Positions 24,153-32,537 of a stretch of 33,392 nt of DNA are shown piece by piece. How positions within the stretch are numbered: position 1 is the first letter of the stretch; every line of letters starts with the position of its first letter. Under the pieces are notes generated by a model. The model saw nothing but the letters and a program-made list of their open reading frames with translations, ran no database searches and had not been told where the DNA came from. This DNA is from Peptococcaceae bacterium (GTDB lineage: Bacteria; Bacillota; Desulfitobacteriia; Desulfitobacteriales; Syntrophobotulaceae). The stretch lies in NCBI GenBank assembly GCA_009782825.1, contig WRII01000030.1:1-33392 (forward strand), given 5' to 3'. Both the position numbers and the translations under genes were made by a program.

Positions 24153-24962
24153 ATGAACAAAGAAACCCCTTCGGATCCCTCTCGGCCCTCTCACATTCAG
24201 TCCCTTGCCCGGACATTTCAATTAATTGATATATTTTCAGTAAACAATCAGGAAATTTCCGTCACCGAGCTTTCCGACAGACTGGGGTGGCCAAAAAGCA
24301 CAACCTATGGAATTCTCTCCACCTTGCGGGATTATCGTTATGTGGAGCAATCCCCCATCACAGGGCGGTATAAACTAGGAGCCCGTTTCTTTGAAATTGG
24401 TCATGTCGTATCCCGTTCCTGGGACATTCAGAGTATAGCCCTGCCTCATATGCAAAAACTTCACGCCGCCGTTAGCGAAATGGTACAGCTGGCTGCCGAA
24501 GATCAGGGCGAAGTCCTTCATCTGGAAAAAATCGATTTTTGCCATAAGATGAACGTCATATCCAAAACCGGAGTCCGCGTACCCATGCACTGTTGCGGCA
24601 TGGGCAAGGTTCTCTTAGCCTACCACAGCAATGCTGAAGTCAATTCCATCCTGACGCGCAAGGGCATGGCAGCTATGGCTTCCAAAACCATCACAGAAGC
24701 CCCTATTCTAAAACAACAACTGGAAACCATCCGGCAGCGCGGGTACGCCATAGAAGATTGCGAAGTTATGGATGGGGTGGGGTGTATCGCCGCACCTATT
24801 TTTGACGCTGCCGGCCACGTTAAGTACGCTGTCAGCGTCACTGGGTACCGGGCTGATCTGCGGGACACCAAGGAATCCATTATCCCGAACCTCAAACAGT
24901 GTGCTCACACCATATCTCATGATTTTGGCTACCGGAATTCCCAGGAAAATAAGCCGAACTAG
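24153..24962 (+). CDS. IclR family transcriptional regulator
   Basis: The 269-residue protein has the IclR winged helix at about 15-80 (SVTELSDRLGWPKSTTYGIL, then GRYKLGARFFEIG) and the effector-binding domain (about 95-255) with HCCGMGKVLLAYH and GVGCIAAPIFDAAGHVKYAV. Such regulators control catabolic or acetate/glyoxylate genes by binding small acids; no target adjoins. GGAGG is about 12 nt before the ATG, a long spacing. The 272-nt gap upstream (23881-24152) is AT-rich with several TATAGAT-like hexamers and presumably holds its promoter. Its end faces the Fic gene 23 nt away. Confidence 0.92.
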   Translation: MNKETPSDPSRPSHIQSLARTFQLIDIFSVNNQEISVTELSDRLGWPKSTTYGILSTLRDYRYVEQSPITGRYKLGARFFEIGHVVSRSWDIQSIALPHMQKLHAAVSEMVQLAAEDQGEVLHLEKIDFCHKMNVISKTGVRVPMHCCGMGKVLLAYHSNAEVNSILTRKGMAAMASKTITEAPILKQQLETIRQRGYAIEDCEVMDGVGCIAAPIFDAAGHVKYAVSVTGYRADLRDTKESIIPNLKQCAHTISHDFGYRNSQENKPN

Positions 24963-24985
24963 TGCTCTGTACAGCACTCCGTTAC

Positions 24986-25900
24986 TCACGACAAGATCTG
25001 TAAAAACTCTTTTAACCGTGTCGCCATACACTCCGCCAGAAATTTGATCATAGGCGCAGACATCTGCTCCTTATAGTAACTGTCAAAGCAGTCATAATAT
25101 CGTTTTCTATCCTCCAATTTAATATTAACAGGCGGATACTCCTCCTTGATAAGCATATAGTTCAACAGCAAACGGCCTGTACGCCCGTTGCCATCTACAA
25201 AGGGATGAATCCCCTCAAAATCCAGATGGAACAAGGCCGCACTCTCCAAAGGATGGCGTTTCTGCTCCAGATACTCCGCCAGAAGCTGCTCCATCTGGTT
25301 GGGCACAAACAAAGGCTCAGGAGGTTCACAATACGCCCCCAGGATACGTATCGGAATTTTGCGATAGACCCCTTTGTCGCTGGGCCGGTCTATGAGAACC
25401 AAGGAATGAATATCTTTAATAACGCTCTCGGTCAAAGGTTCTTTTTGCGCAACAAGCTTCTGTACATAATTAAACGCATCCCGATGGCCCACCACTTCCA
25501 AATGATCTTTGAGGGCTCTGTGATCGACCACCATCCCCTCCAACACCAACGCCGTCTCTTGCAAAGTCAAAGAATTGCCTTCCATAGCATTGGAGTGGTA
25601 CGTAAAATCTACCAGAAATTCTTCCCGCACCCGCTTCTGTTCCCCCGCCGTCAGCTGGCGGTGGCGATCCAGCTCCCCCTTTAGGGCGTCAATACGGGAA
25701 AAAACCCCCATATACTCCTGCTCAACCACCTTGCCTCTGAGAGTCCGCCCGTCCACAGGTTTAATCGCACTGGCCGGAATAAGATAAGAACGTCCGATTT
25801 TGACGACCCCTTCTATTTTTCCCTTTTCACAAAGCACCCGGGCCCGGCGGTCCGAAAGACCCCAGCGTTCCGATGCCTGCTTCACACTCATATACTCCAT
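24986..25900 (-). CDS. Fic-domain AMPylator with N-terminal helix-turn-helix, class II
   Basis: Fic proteins transfer AMP (or related groups) to hydroxyls of target proteins. The 304-residue protein has a MerR/excisionase-like HTH (1-45, MSVKQASERWGLSDRRAR), an autoinhibitory motif SNAMEGN (S103, E107, N109) and the catalytic loop HPFVDGNGRTGR (H232 to R243), all intact. The position of the inhibitory helix before the Fic core makes it class II. The start at 25900 (MEYMSVKQ) has GAGG 7 nt upstream, so the reading from 25924 is rejected. A decayed Fic gene lies at 32538-32820. Confidence 0.92.
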   Translation of the reverse strand: MEYMSVKQASERWGLSDRRARVLCEKGKIEGVVKIGRSYLIPASAIKPVDGRTLRGKVVEQEYMGVFSRIDALKGELDRHRQLTAGEQKRVREEFLVDFTYHSNAMEGNSLTLQETALVLEGMVVDHRALKDHLEVVGHRDAFNYVQKLVAQKEPLTESVIKDIHSLVLIDRPSDKGVYRKIPIRILGAYCEPPEPLFVPNQMEQLLAEYLEQKRHPLESAALFHLDFEGIHPFVDGNGRTGRLLLNYMLIKEEYPPVNIKLEDRKRYYDCFDSYYKEQMSAPMIKFLAECMATRLKEFLQILS

Positions 25901-25930
25901 ATGTACACCTCTATCCCTGCTCACTTAGAC

Positions 25931-25982
25931 TGATGTTCTGACTGATGTTCGCTCAAGCCAATATCCCCTTAGGTTGATGTTC
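25931..25982. repeat. Three TGATGTTC direct repeats upstream of fic
   Basis: TGATGTTC occurs at 25931-25938, 25943-25950 and 25975-25982, in the 243-nt region (25901-26143) between the Fic gene and the ABC permease. They may be binding sites for the Fic protein's HTH or another regulator. The rest of the gap contains a CTGCTTTT tandem stretch near 26098-26122 and nothing coding. Confidence 0.4.
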
Positions 25983-26143
25983 ATTTAGGAGTTTATCCAG
26001 TTTTTAGAAATAATATGACAAAAGCTGCAAAAATTCTTACGCCCAGGGGTTCTGATAACGCCCTAGGCATAATAATTCCGCACGCAATTTCGTTCTCCTG
26101 CTTTTCTGCTTTTCTGCTTTTCTGATTCGCCTTCATCTACGCT

Positions 26144-27289
26144 TCATCTGCAGCGCATATATTTCCTCTCAAACAATAAGACCCCAACACTCCAATAAAC
26201 TATGGTCAGTATGGCCAGCAGCGTCATATCAGGCAAAATATCCGCCAACCCCGCGTTATTGAATAACACCTTATTCGCGGCACTGACCGCCGGAACAGAC
26301 GGGAGTAAGGACAGAAAACCAATGTCCATACCCGCCACCGAAGCAAAGGCTAAATTAGAAGGCGGAAACAGCATTCCCGACAAAAAGAATAGGGGGGTAA
26401 TAACAGCATTCCCAATAATGAAGGCATCCCGGCCATTCCGAGAAACCGCAGCTATCATCATGCCAATCCCTATGGCGGATAGAGAGGCCAGACATCCTAT
26501 GCCAAATGTTACTATAAGAGATCCATTGCTGCGAAACCCTAACAAATATGAAACAGCTATAACCATGGGCAGCATGACCACAGCCAATGTCACTTGTGAC
26601 AAGGTAATCCCTGCGTAGAGTTCCCATGATTTGAGCTTGGAAAGCAGCAGGCGCCGCAGAGTTCTGTTCTCCGCCTCCTGTGTAAGCACCATAGCGCTCA
26701 AGATAAGAAGAAAGAAAATCGATATCATCATGAGTCCAGGCGCCATGGCATCAAATTCTGAATTCATATTCTCGTCCGCCTCATTGATATAGCTTGTGTT
26801 GATGATCACCGGATCTTGTGTTTCTGTTATCCCCTTTATAAAATTAGTGATGAAATTCTCCAGCGACAGATTTATCAAAAAGAATTGAGCAAAGGCGGGA
26901 TCGCCTGTTATCTTAATCTCTGCAGGAAGGACGCTTGTATTATTATTGAGCAGCACGTCAGAAAAATCTGACGGGATATAGAGATAGGCATCATAACGAC
27001 GGCCTTTAAGGTCTTGCTCAACTTGACCCTCCTGATCAGGAACTTCTGTGACAGTAAAGAACTTATCTCCTTGAGAATGTTCACTCTCTCTAAGATGCCG
27101 GACAAACTCCTTGCCGAAATCTCCCTGATCCGCATTGGTGACTGCGATTTTATACGTATAGTATCCTTTCCCAAAGGCCAGGCCAAAAATGGCAATAAAG
27201 ACAATAGGGAACATCAGAGTCAGCAGCAATGATTTATAATCTCTTATGAGTTCCAGCATTCCTTTTTTATAGACCTGGAAAGTATTCAT
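26144..27289 (-). CDS. ABC-2 type transporter permease
   Basis: The 381-residue protein has one N-terminal helix (about 22-40), a large extracytoplasmic region (about 45-180, with SDVLLNNNTSVLPAEIKITG) and about five C-terminal helices (FFLLILSAMVLTQEAENRTL and onward, ending in a 'GVLLFERKYMR' tail). This is the YhgE/drug-exporter-type ABC-2 permease. It overlaps the ATPase stop by 4 nt (ATGA), so the two are coupled. The substrate is unknown; such PadR-controlled systems often export antimicrobial compounds. Confidence 0.92.
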   Translation of the reverse strand: MNTFQVYKKGMLELIRDYKSLLLTLMFPIVFIAIFGLAFGKGYYTYKIAVTNADQGDFGKEFVRHLRESEHSQGDKFFTVTEVPDQEGQVEQDLKGRRYDAYLYIPSDFSDVLLNNNTSVLPAEIKITGDPAFAQFFLINLSLENFITNFIKGITETQDPVIINTSYINEADENMNSEFDAMAPGLMMISIFFLLILSAMVLTQEAENRTLRRLLLSKLKSWELYAGITLSQVTLAVVMLPMVIAVSYLLGFRSNGSLIVTFGIGCLASLSAIGIGMMIAAVSRNGRDAFIIGNAVITPLFFLSGMLFPPSNLAFASVAGMDIGFLSLLPSVPAVSAANKVLFNNAGLADILPDMTLLAILTIVYWSVGVLLFERKYMRCR

Positions 27290-28212
27290 TCTCTCAGCCC
27301 CCTTCCTGTCAATTTAATGAAGACATCTTCAAGAGAACTCCGCCTGAAATCAAAAGATAAGGGATTCCCATTTTCTTGAACAACCCTGTTCAGTATTTCC
27401 GGCATCAGGCCTATCAAGCTTTCTCCTGTAACCGTCATTGTCTCATCCTTCGCGTACACATGGTAGGGGGCTGTATCCATTCCCACAGGAACACTCACAT
27501 TCTTGCCAAAAACAATATCCAAAGAATCTTCAGGCGCCAGCTTCTTCCTCAAAGCTTCCGTCGTATCCAGCTCCAGAAGCCTTCCCCTGTCCATCACAGC
27601 AACCCTGTCCGCCAGTTTTTCGGCTTCATCCATATTGTGAGTTGTCAGCAGGATGGTTTTGGACCCTGCCAGAGACTTGATGAATTCTCTGACAAGCACT
27701 CTGCTCTGGGGATCCAATCCCGCTTCCGGCTCATCCAGGATAATCAGGCCGGGATCGTGCACCAGAGACATAATCAGATGAAGACGTCTCTTCATACCCC
27801 CCGAGAGCTTTTTGGCCATGGTTCTTCTTTTTTCCTGAAGCCCCACCCTTTCCAGCAGATCCTCCGCTCTTCTTTTGACTTGCCTGCCCTTCACTCCATT
27901 GATTCTTCCAATAAAATGAAGCTGTTCCTCACAGGTCAGAAGAGGCCAGAGCTGCAGCTCCTGGGTACACACACCCATCCTGTTATGGGTAAAGGATTCA
28001 TTGGACCTCTGGCCTTCAAAAACACGGATATCTCCCGAATCCTTTTGGAGCTCTCCTGTGATTAAATTGATTATAGTCGTTTTTCCCGCCCCATTGGGAC
28101 CCAGAAAGGCCAGGATCTCTCCGCATCGGACATCAAAGCTCACATCATCTACGGCTTTGAGTTTGCCAAAAGTTTTTTTGAGGTTTAAAACCTCTAATGC
28201 AGTTGTACTCAT
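27286..28212 (-). CDS. ABC transporter ATP-binding protein
   Basis: The 308-residue protein has Walker A GPNGAGKTT (38-46), the Q-loop region CTQELQLWPLL, the signature LSGGMKRR (136-143), Walker B LIILDEPEAGLDP (D160, E161) and the H-loop TTHNMDEA. The C-terminal extension is typical of DrrA/CcmA-like exporters. It energises the downstream permease at the membrane. AGGAAGG lies upstream of the ATG. It follows DUF2812 after 32 nt. Confidence 0.95.
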   Translation of the reverse strand: MSTTALEVLNLKKTFGKLKAVDDVSFDVRCGEILAFLGPNGAGKTTIINLITGELQKDSGDIRVFEGQRSNESFTHNRMGVCTQELQLWPLLTCEEQLHFIGRINGVKGRQVKRRAEDLLERVGLQEKRRTMAKKLSGGMKRRLHLIMSLVHDPGLIILDEPEAGLDPQSRVLVREFIKSLAGSKTILLTTHNMDEAEKLADRVAVMDRGRLLELDTTEALRKKLAPEDSLDIVFGKNVSVPVGMDTAPYHVYAKDETMTVTGESLIGLMPEILNRVVQENGNPLSFDFRRSSLEDVFIKLTGRGLRE

Positions 28213-28244
28213 ATCAGAGCCCTGCCTTCCTAATCGTAGTGACG

Positions 28245-28835
28245 TTATTCTCGCAAGATTTTTTCTTTCTTAAGAACTCTGATCTTCTTCCTCGCCGCGT
28301 TCCATGGAACAAAGAATACGGCGCCAAATCCCCAACACACCATAACAGCTAAAATGCCAACCGGAGTAGAGAACACTTTCTCTGACAGCCACAAAGGAAG
28401 AACATGAAACGGGCTGAACATCACCATCATTTCTACTAAAGCGAAAGCAAACCAAAACGCAATAACTGCCAGCCAGCAAGTACTGACACGCCGATAATGC
28501 GCCAACCGGGAATCCAGGTCGCTGTAGATATCAAAGGACCCTTCTGGGGCTTTCTTGCGGAAATAGACCAAGCTGCTCCAAGAAGCCATAAACTCCACAC
28601 CGTTTTCCGCCATAAAGCTGATATACTTCTGACTTTCCGGATGCCTGAGGGAGTTTCTGAGAAATTCCGTGCGATAAATGTACTCGCCCGGCTTGCAGTC
28701 TGTGAATGTAAAACGAAAGAGAAAGAGGGATGTAAAGGCCAGTCCTTTTGCAGACATCTCATTCAACCACGCTTCTTCTTTTTCGTAGTCTAAATGGAAT
28801 TTCCATTTATTGATCTTCGTGTTATTGATCTTCAT
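28245..28835 (-). CDS. DUF2812 domain membrane protein
   Basis: The 196-residue protein starts MKINNTKINKWKFHLDYEKE and contains EEAWLNEMSAKGLAF, the DUF2812 signature, followed by GEYIYRTEFL and FMASWSSLVYFRKKAPEG, then two membrane helices (about 135-155 and 165-185) and a basic tail. DUF2812 proteins are regularly found next to PadR regulators and are of unknown function. The start at 28835 overlaps the PadR stop by 14 nt and has GGAGGAGAG upstream. Confidence 0.9.
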   Translation of the reverse strand: MKINNTKINKWKFHLDYEKEEAWLNEMSAKGLAFTSLFLFRFTFTDCKPGEYIYRTEFLRNSLRHPESQKYISFMAENGVEFMASWSSLVYFRKKAPEGSFDIYSDLDSRLAHYRRVSTCWLAVIAFWFAFALVEMMVMFSPFHVLPLWLSEKVFSTPVGILAVMVCWGFGAVFFVPWNAARKKIRVLKKEKILRE

Positions 28836-29160
28836 GGGTACTCTCTCCTCCCACATTTTCTCCGTTGGAAAGAAGTTCTCTCAGCCTTTCCAGTTCACGG
28901 CGAAGCACCGTTTTTCCGGTCTCTGAAATGATATACTCCTTCTTTCGGGAATCTCGCCCTGCGGACACTGCGATAATCCATTTTTTTTGTACCAGAGCGT
29001 TGATAGCTCCATACAGTGTGCCTGGCCCTAATACAACACGGCCTGCTGTCAATTTATCAATGTTCTGCATGATGGCATATCCGTGCATAGGCTGGTGCAG
29101 GGATAACAAGATATAAAAAACCGCCTCGGTCAGCGCTCCCCTATCAAAGCTCTCTGCCAT
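28822..29160 (-). CDS. PadR family transcriptional repressor
   Basis: The 112-residue protein starts MAESFDRGALTEAVFYILLS and has HGYAIMQNIDKLTAGRVVLG, PGTLYGAINALVQKKWI and a C-terminal dimerisation helix (VLRRELERLRELL), the PadR winged-helix plan. The ATG at 29160 has AGGAGG 6 nt upstream; the longer frame is rejected. It heads the operon with DUF2812 and the ABC exporter and very likely represses it, as the palindrome at 29218-29238 lies on the transcription start. Confidence 0.95.
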   Translation of the reverse strand: MAESFDRGALTEAVFYILLSLHQPMHGYAIMQNIDKLTAGRVVLGPGTLYGAINALVQKKWIIAVSAGRDSRKKEYIISETGKTVLRRELERLRELLSNGENVGGESTHEDQ

Positions 29161-29217
29161 GACATCCCTCCTTCTTGTATCTGCAGAACAGTTCAAGTGA
29201 TGATATTACGGTTATCG

Positions 29218-29268
29218 ATATTACGTGTGACGTAATATTAGTATATCGCCAAACGTAATAAAAGTCAA
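29218..29268 (-). promoter_or_regulatory. padR operon promoter with an overlapping operator
   Basis: On the minus strand TTGACT (29268-29263) and TATACT (29245-29240) are spaced by exactly 17 nt. Immediately downstream, ATATTACGT and ACGTAATAT (29218-29226 and 29230-29238) form a perfect inverted repeat with a 3-nt centre, covering the expected +1. ATTACG also occurs in the spacer and at about 29204. This is a textbook repression layout. Confidence 0.75.
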
Positions 29269-29270
29269 CG

Positions 29271-29302
29271 TGTCAGTAAGGGCGCATGTCAGTAAGGGCG
29301 CA
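29271..29302. repeat. 16-bp tandem duplication at the left edge of the inverted-repeat unit
   Basis: TGTCAGTAAGGGCGCA is present twice (29271-29286 and 29287-29302). Its last 7 bases (GGGCGCA) are the first bases of the terminal repeat at 29296, so the tip of the element has been duplicated or a target duplication was formed. Confidence 0.7.
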
Positions 29303-29556
29303 CCAATTAATTGTTGTAGCATAATATTCCAAAAACATATGATGCTTCTTGAGCCAGCCACACAGAGCAGGCGAACATTTAACGCGCTCGATTCTACGCG
29401 ATTGTGCGCTTCTAAGCCGGCCCGAGTGGCCTTGTAGAGTAATCTGTCCTAACTGCCACTTGCGGACATAAGTAGGCTGTACTCTCTTGGCTCTGCCACA
29501 AAATTTCGAAACTCACTTCGCTTCGCTGCGTTCAGACAGTCGAATTTTGCGGCGCC
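29296..29556 (+). mobile_element. Partial copy of the 321-bp terminal-repeat element
   Basis: From GGGCGCACCAATTAATTG at 29296 the sequence matches the reverse complement of 33237 inward: about 121 bp with a few mismatches, then 74 bp (29417-29490) absent from the other copy, then about 66 bp nearly identical, ending at GGCGCC (29551-29556). Its other terminus is missing; the sequence fuses into the ORF at 29532-30035. With the copy at 32917-33237 it forms long inverted repeats around 3.9 kb. Confidence 0.8.
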
Positions 29557-30035
29557 CATGTCTGTAGCCTAACACTCATAAATCCGTACACTGGATCGTC
29601 AAAATAATAGTAAAGGTGTTTGCACTTTGATCGCTCGGCCCGCAACGATGGATATTCTTTTGTAGCATCAAATGTTGATTTGAATGTATGGCACGATTCT
29701 ACACATGACCATATCCCTATCAACCCTTCTTTCACACCGTTTTCCTCTTGCCGTTTATGGGCTAATGTCTCTTTCCTTGTGTTAAGGGATGGGATATATG
29801 TTATTGTGCCGGTACTTTGCTGCTTTGCGATATCTTCGGCGGACTCAACTATCTTGTGCGATTGGGCCATCGCGTAACTCTTAAAATCTTTGTTCAACAC
29901 TCTTCGCGCTGCCAGGAAAGACTCCATTCCTGCCGCATGCATGATTGGCCGTATTATCCCTTTGAACACAATTCTGTCAAACCCTGTTATCACGTTATTG
30001 ACTTTCTCCTTGAATCTGTTTAATAATGTATCCAT
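29532..30035 (-). pseudogene. N-terminal part of an uncharacterised multi-copy, mobile-type protein, truncated
   Basis: The ORF begins MDTLLNRFKEKVNNVITGFD with GGGAGG 8 nt upstream. It contains ESCHTFKSTFD, RSKCKHLYYYFDDPVYGFMS and VRLQTW, where it meets the 29296-29556 element and ends after seven residues (APQNSTV) coded by the element. The sequence recalls a large family of roughly 400-residue proteins often present in many genomic copies, but I cannot name it. Only about 160 residues remain, so the gene is broken. Whether it once mobilised the flanking repeats is unproven. Confidence 0.5.
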
Positions 30036-30149
30036 GCGTTAGTCCTCCCTGTATGCTGTGGTTTTGTCTTTACAACAATACTCTACACTATACGAGAGGA
30101 CAGCGCATTCTTCCTTGTTTTTGGGAAAGGCGTCGAAGAAATACCTCGG

Positions 30150-30413
30150 GGCTCAAGGTGTAGGTGAGGGGCTGAGTATCAACGTAAGCTCGACTGAACG
30201 AAATAAATACCCTGGTATTTGGAGTGATATGGAACTATCATTGGAAGCAAGGGATGCCTCTAAAAACCCTGCGAATGGACTTCGCAACAAGATAAATGAC
30301 TATCAGTTCAAGTTGCTTGTTATTATGATGATTCTTAATCGGGTTTTTAGAGGTTCCCTTGTACTTGGTGTTCGAGCGTGTTGATACTCAGACACTCACC
30401 TACACCTTGAGCC
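30150..30413. repeat. Outer 34-bp inverted repeat of a nested structure
   Basis: Left arm 30150-30183 (starting GGCTCAAGGTGTAGGTGAG) is the reverse complement of 30380-30413 with two mismatches. It encloses the 112-bp inverted-repeat element at 30249-30360. The 514-nt stretch 30036-30549 has no supported gene; the 108-residue plus-strand ORF across it reads through both repeats and is not convincing. Confidence 0.7.
30249..30360. mobile_element. 112-bp MITE-like element with about 20-bp terminal inverted repeats
   Basis: AAGGGATGCCTCTAAAAACC (from 30249) and GGGTTTTTAGAGGTTCCCTT (30341-30360) are inverse copies differing by one substitution and one base. The interior is non-coding. 'Two ends joined with little between' is the usual form of a miniature inverted-repeat element or an internally deleted insertion sequence; the parent was not identified. 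No clear target duplication. Confidence 0.55.
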
Positions 30414-30549
30414 TTTTGCTTTATAGCTCGTTCCGTAGCGACTTGGCTATCCCCGCTCAGCCTTTTGGGTTGTGGGCAGAGCCCCGCGTTGGTAACTTAC
30501 GGAAACTTACGGACCCATGGGTTTCTGACTTCTGGCACTATCGCTTTAG

Positions 30550-31827
30550 CTATTCGTCCACATAAAGAAATACGCCAACTGAAAAAACAGTGTCCGTATG
30601 GATGATTTTCATATACCCATTATACTTCTCTATGGATTGTCTGATATTTTTCAAGCCATAACCATGCTTATCATCATCCTTTAATGAAACTATTTGTTTT
30701 TCCTCCCCGGCCTTTTCTTCTAAATATTTAATCTCACCGTTAAAGGAATTCTCTATTTTTGCGAAAAGGATGCCTTTTCCGAACTCAACATCCAGCTTAA
30801 TACTTTTTTCATTGACCTTTGCCACAGCTTCTAAGGCATTATCTAAAAGATTGCCCCAGATAGTGACAATATCAGCCACTTCAACATTAAGAATAGGCGG
30901 AACGGACATTCTTAAGTCCAGTTTAATGTTGTCTTTCTTTGCGTTTCGGAATTTGTAATTGATAATGCTGTCAAAGGCGATGTTCCCTGTATCACTGTAT
31001 ATCTCACTTTCTCCTATATCGCCCAGCAAATTATTGAGATAATCCGCAGCCGTTTTGTTGCCTGCTGAGCACTCTTTCAGGGCAGCTAAGTGGGTTTTGA
31101 CATCATGCCTGAAAGCCTTCATCTTCTCAACTGATTCCTGCATGAGCTGGCATTGAGATAAATAATACTCCTTCTCTTGGGCGTACAATGCGGATTTCAG
31201 TTTTTCTTCGTGCGCTGCTGAAAAGGTGTCATATACAAAAAAGATTAACACATTGGCTCCTATCAGAAAAAATACAATTGAAAATCCGAAAATAGTTGGA
31301 AGATTTAGTCCGGCAAAAGTAAATATTAGGAGTGTTGAACCTGGGACGAAAAGAGCAAGGATCCAAAATGAGGGCATTAAAATATTATTTTTTCTGATGC
31401 TTTTGAATCGATTAAGTAAAATTGCCAATAAAAGTGCAAATATGCTTCCAATCATATATTCAGTAATCGCATATTCGATTGTATTAATATCCTCATGAAT
31501 AATGAGTGATGCAGGGAAAAAGGCGGCCATCACGGCTACATTAAACGCAGCATAATTAGATACTGTGGCAACAAACTTCTTCAACATAGAAGCTTCATAA
31601 TTTGATGTAATTATAAAGAGTACCGGAAGAATAAATATCATATGAAATACCATGTCATTAAACAGAAACCGTTCAACGCTTGCCAGAACAAAATAAAAGA
31701 GATACGAAAACATCATAACCGGAAACGATGTCCTCCGTTTCTCGAAAAACACATCCATAAATTTTTTGATAGCAAACATGAACAAAACATTGGATATAAG
31801 ATACAATACAACAATAAAAGGATTCAT
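30550..31827 (-). CDS. AgrC/LytS-like GHKL sensor histidine kinase
   Basis: The 425-residue protein has about six N-terminal membrane helices (to about residue 200), a coiled linker, an H-box FRHDVKTHLAAL with H241, an N-box NLLDNALEA (326-334) and a G-box HGYGLKNI (about 389-396). This is the HATPase_c_5 type found in AgrC-like peptide-sensing kinases, whose usual partner is a LytTR response regulator. No response regulator or peptide-processing gene adjoins it, so it is an orphan here. AGAGG lies 8 nt before the ATG at 31827. It lies inside the 3.9-kb inverted-repeat unit. Confidence 0.92.
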   Translation of the reverse strand: MNPFIVVLYLISNVLFMFAIKKFMDVFFEKRRTSFPVMMFSYLFYFVLASVERFLFNDMVFHMIFILPVLFIITSNYEASMLKKFVATVSNYAAFNVAVMAAFFPASLIIHEDINTIEYAITEYMIGSIFALLLAILLNRFKSIRKNNILMPSFWILALFVPGSTLLIFTFAGLNLPTIFGFSIVFFLIGANVLIFFVYDTFSAAHEEKLKSALYAQEKEYYLSQCQLMQESVEKMKAFRHDVKTHLAALKECSAGNKTAADYLNNLLGDIGESEIYSDTGNIAFDSIINYKFRNAKKDNIKLDLRMSVPPILNVEVADIVTIWGNLLDNALEAVAKVNEKSIKLDVEFGKGILFAKIENSFNGEIKYLEEKAGEEKQIVSLKDDDKHGYGLKNIRQSIEKYNGYMKIIHTDTVFSVGVFLYVDE

Positions 31828-32039
31828 GTATTACGTCCTCTCCTCTGCCGTCGGTTAAATGCAGAATCAATCTTCCCCTGTAAAATAAATATCAATTTCC
31901 CAAAGAAGGCTCATGAATGAGAGTTCAGCACCGTTTTTTTGCCATCATATATCGCTTTTTCCACCATGTCAACAGCTTAACGGACTGTAACTCGTCAAAA
32001 TTCTACATAAACACGTATTGATTCTGCCATAATCAGCAT

Positions 32040-32105
32040 TAAGTTATTACAACAAACTCGTAAGTTATTACAATGTCTCGCAGAGCGAAAATTATTTGCT
32101 AAAAT
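32040..32105 (+). promoter_or_regulatory. Direct-repeat activator site and promoter, LytTR-like
   Basis: TAAGTTATTACAA is present perfectly at 32040-32052 and 32061-32073, a period of 21 bp (two helical turns). A -10-like TAAAAT lies at 32100-32105, and the -35 zone (about 32077-32082) is poor. This layout matches AgrA/LytTR-activated promoters, which use direct repeats just upstream of a weak -35. The 9-bp inverted repeat 32089-32097/32102-32110 overlaps the -10. Activity is inferred, not shown. Confidence 0.45.
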
Positions 32106-32118
32106 AATTTCAGGTGAG

Positions 32119-32166
32119 CCAAAGAAGATGCCTGTTAGTCCACTTAGGCGGCGTAAGCATCTTTGG
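32119..32166 (+). ncRNA. Structured leader hairpin upstream of the 74-aa protein
   Basis: CCAAAGAAGATGC (32119-32131) can pair with GCATCTTTGG (32157-32166) with a small bulge, and GCCT/AGGC pair inside. It would form in the approximately 100-nt leader of the small membrane protein and ends 30 nt before its RBS. It does not match a riboswitch class I know. Confidence 0.3.
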
Positions 32167-32209
32167 ACAAGGGGCACAAACAAACAAAAATCTGAGAGGA
32201 GGTGAGCCT

Positions 32210-32434
32210 ATGTCCAATTATTTTATATTGCTGGGTCTTTTGGTTATAACGTTAATCATTGTCTTCTCACAACCGGATGGTCTGGAAAAAGTAAATAGCA
32301 AGAGATCTGCTAAAGGCAAGTCTGAGTTGACCGCTGATGAATATCAACGCAAAGTCAAAAACGACCGAATACTTTCATGCATTATTCTCGCTGTGGGGTA
32401 TACAATTAGTCTGCTTATTACGATCTTCGCATAG
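32210..32434 (+). CDS. Small two-helix membrane protein, 74 aa
   Basis: The start is the ATG at 32210, with a near-ideal AGGAGGTGA 4 nt upstream; the frame upstream to 32114 is not needed. The protein has an N-terminal helix (FILLGLLVITLIIVF), a charged middle (SKRSAKGKSELTADEYQRKV) and a C-terminal helix (ILSCIILAVGYTISLLITIF). No family is recognised. It is divergent from the histidine kinase, with a possible LytTR-type promoter between, so it could be a target or input of that kinase. It does not look like a double-glycine or AgrD peptide. Confidence 0.65.
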   Translation: MSNYFILLGLLVITLIIVFSQPDGLEKVNSKRSAKGKSELTADEYQRKVKNDRILSCIILAVGYTISLLITIFA

Positions 32435-32537
32435 GTAAAAACCTTCTCCAAGCTTTGACTGCAACCATCTTGGCGTTTTTGAAGCTGCCCATTCTTTACA
32501 CATTACACCAAGGTTCATAAGTCAGGATCCCGGGGAG

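Noticed and set aside
27376-28065. 229-residue plus-strand ORF across the ABC ATPase gene
   Set aside because: Antisense shadow with no motif; the ATPase on the minus strand has all family motifs.
30058-30384. 108-residue plus-strand ORF upstream of the histidine kinase end
   Set aside because: It reads through both arms of nested inverted repeats and has no recognisable domain, so it is more likely a by-product of the repeat structure.
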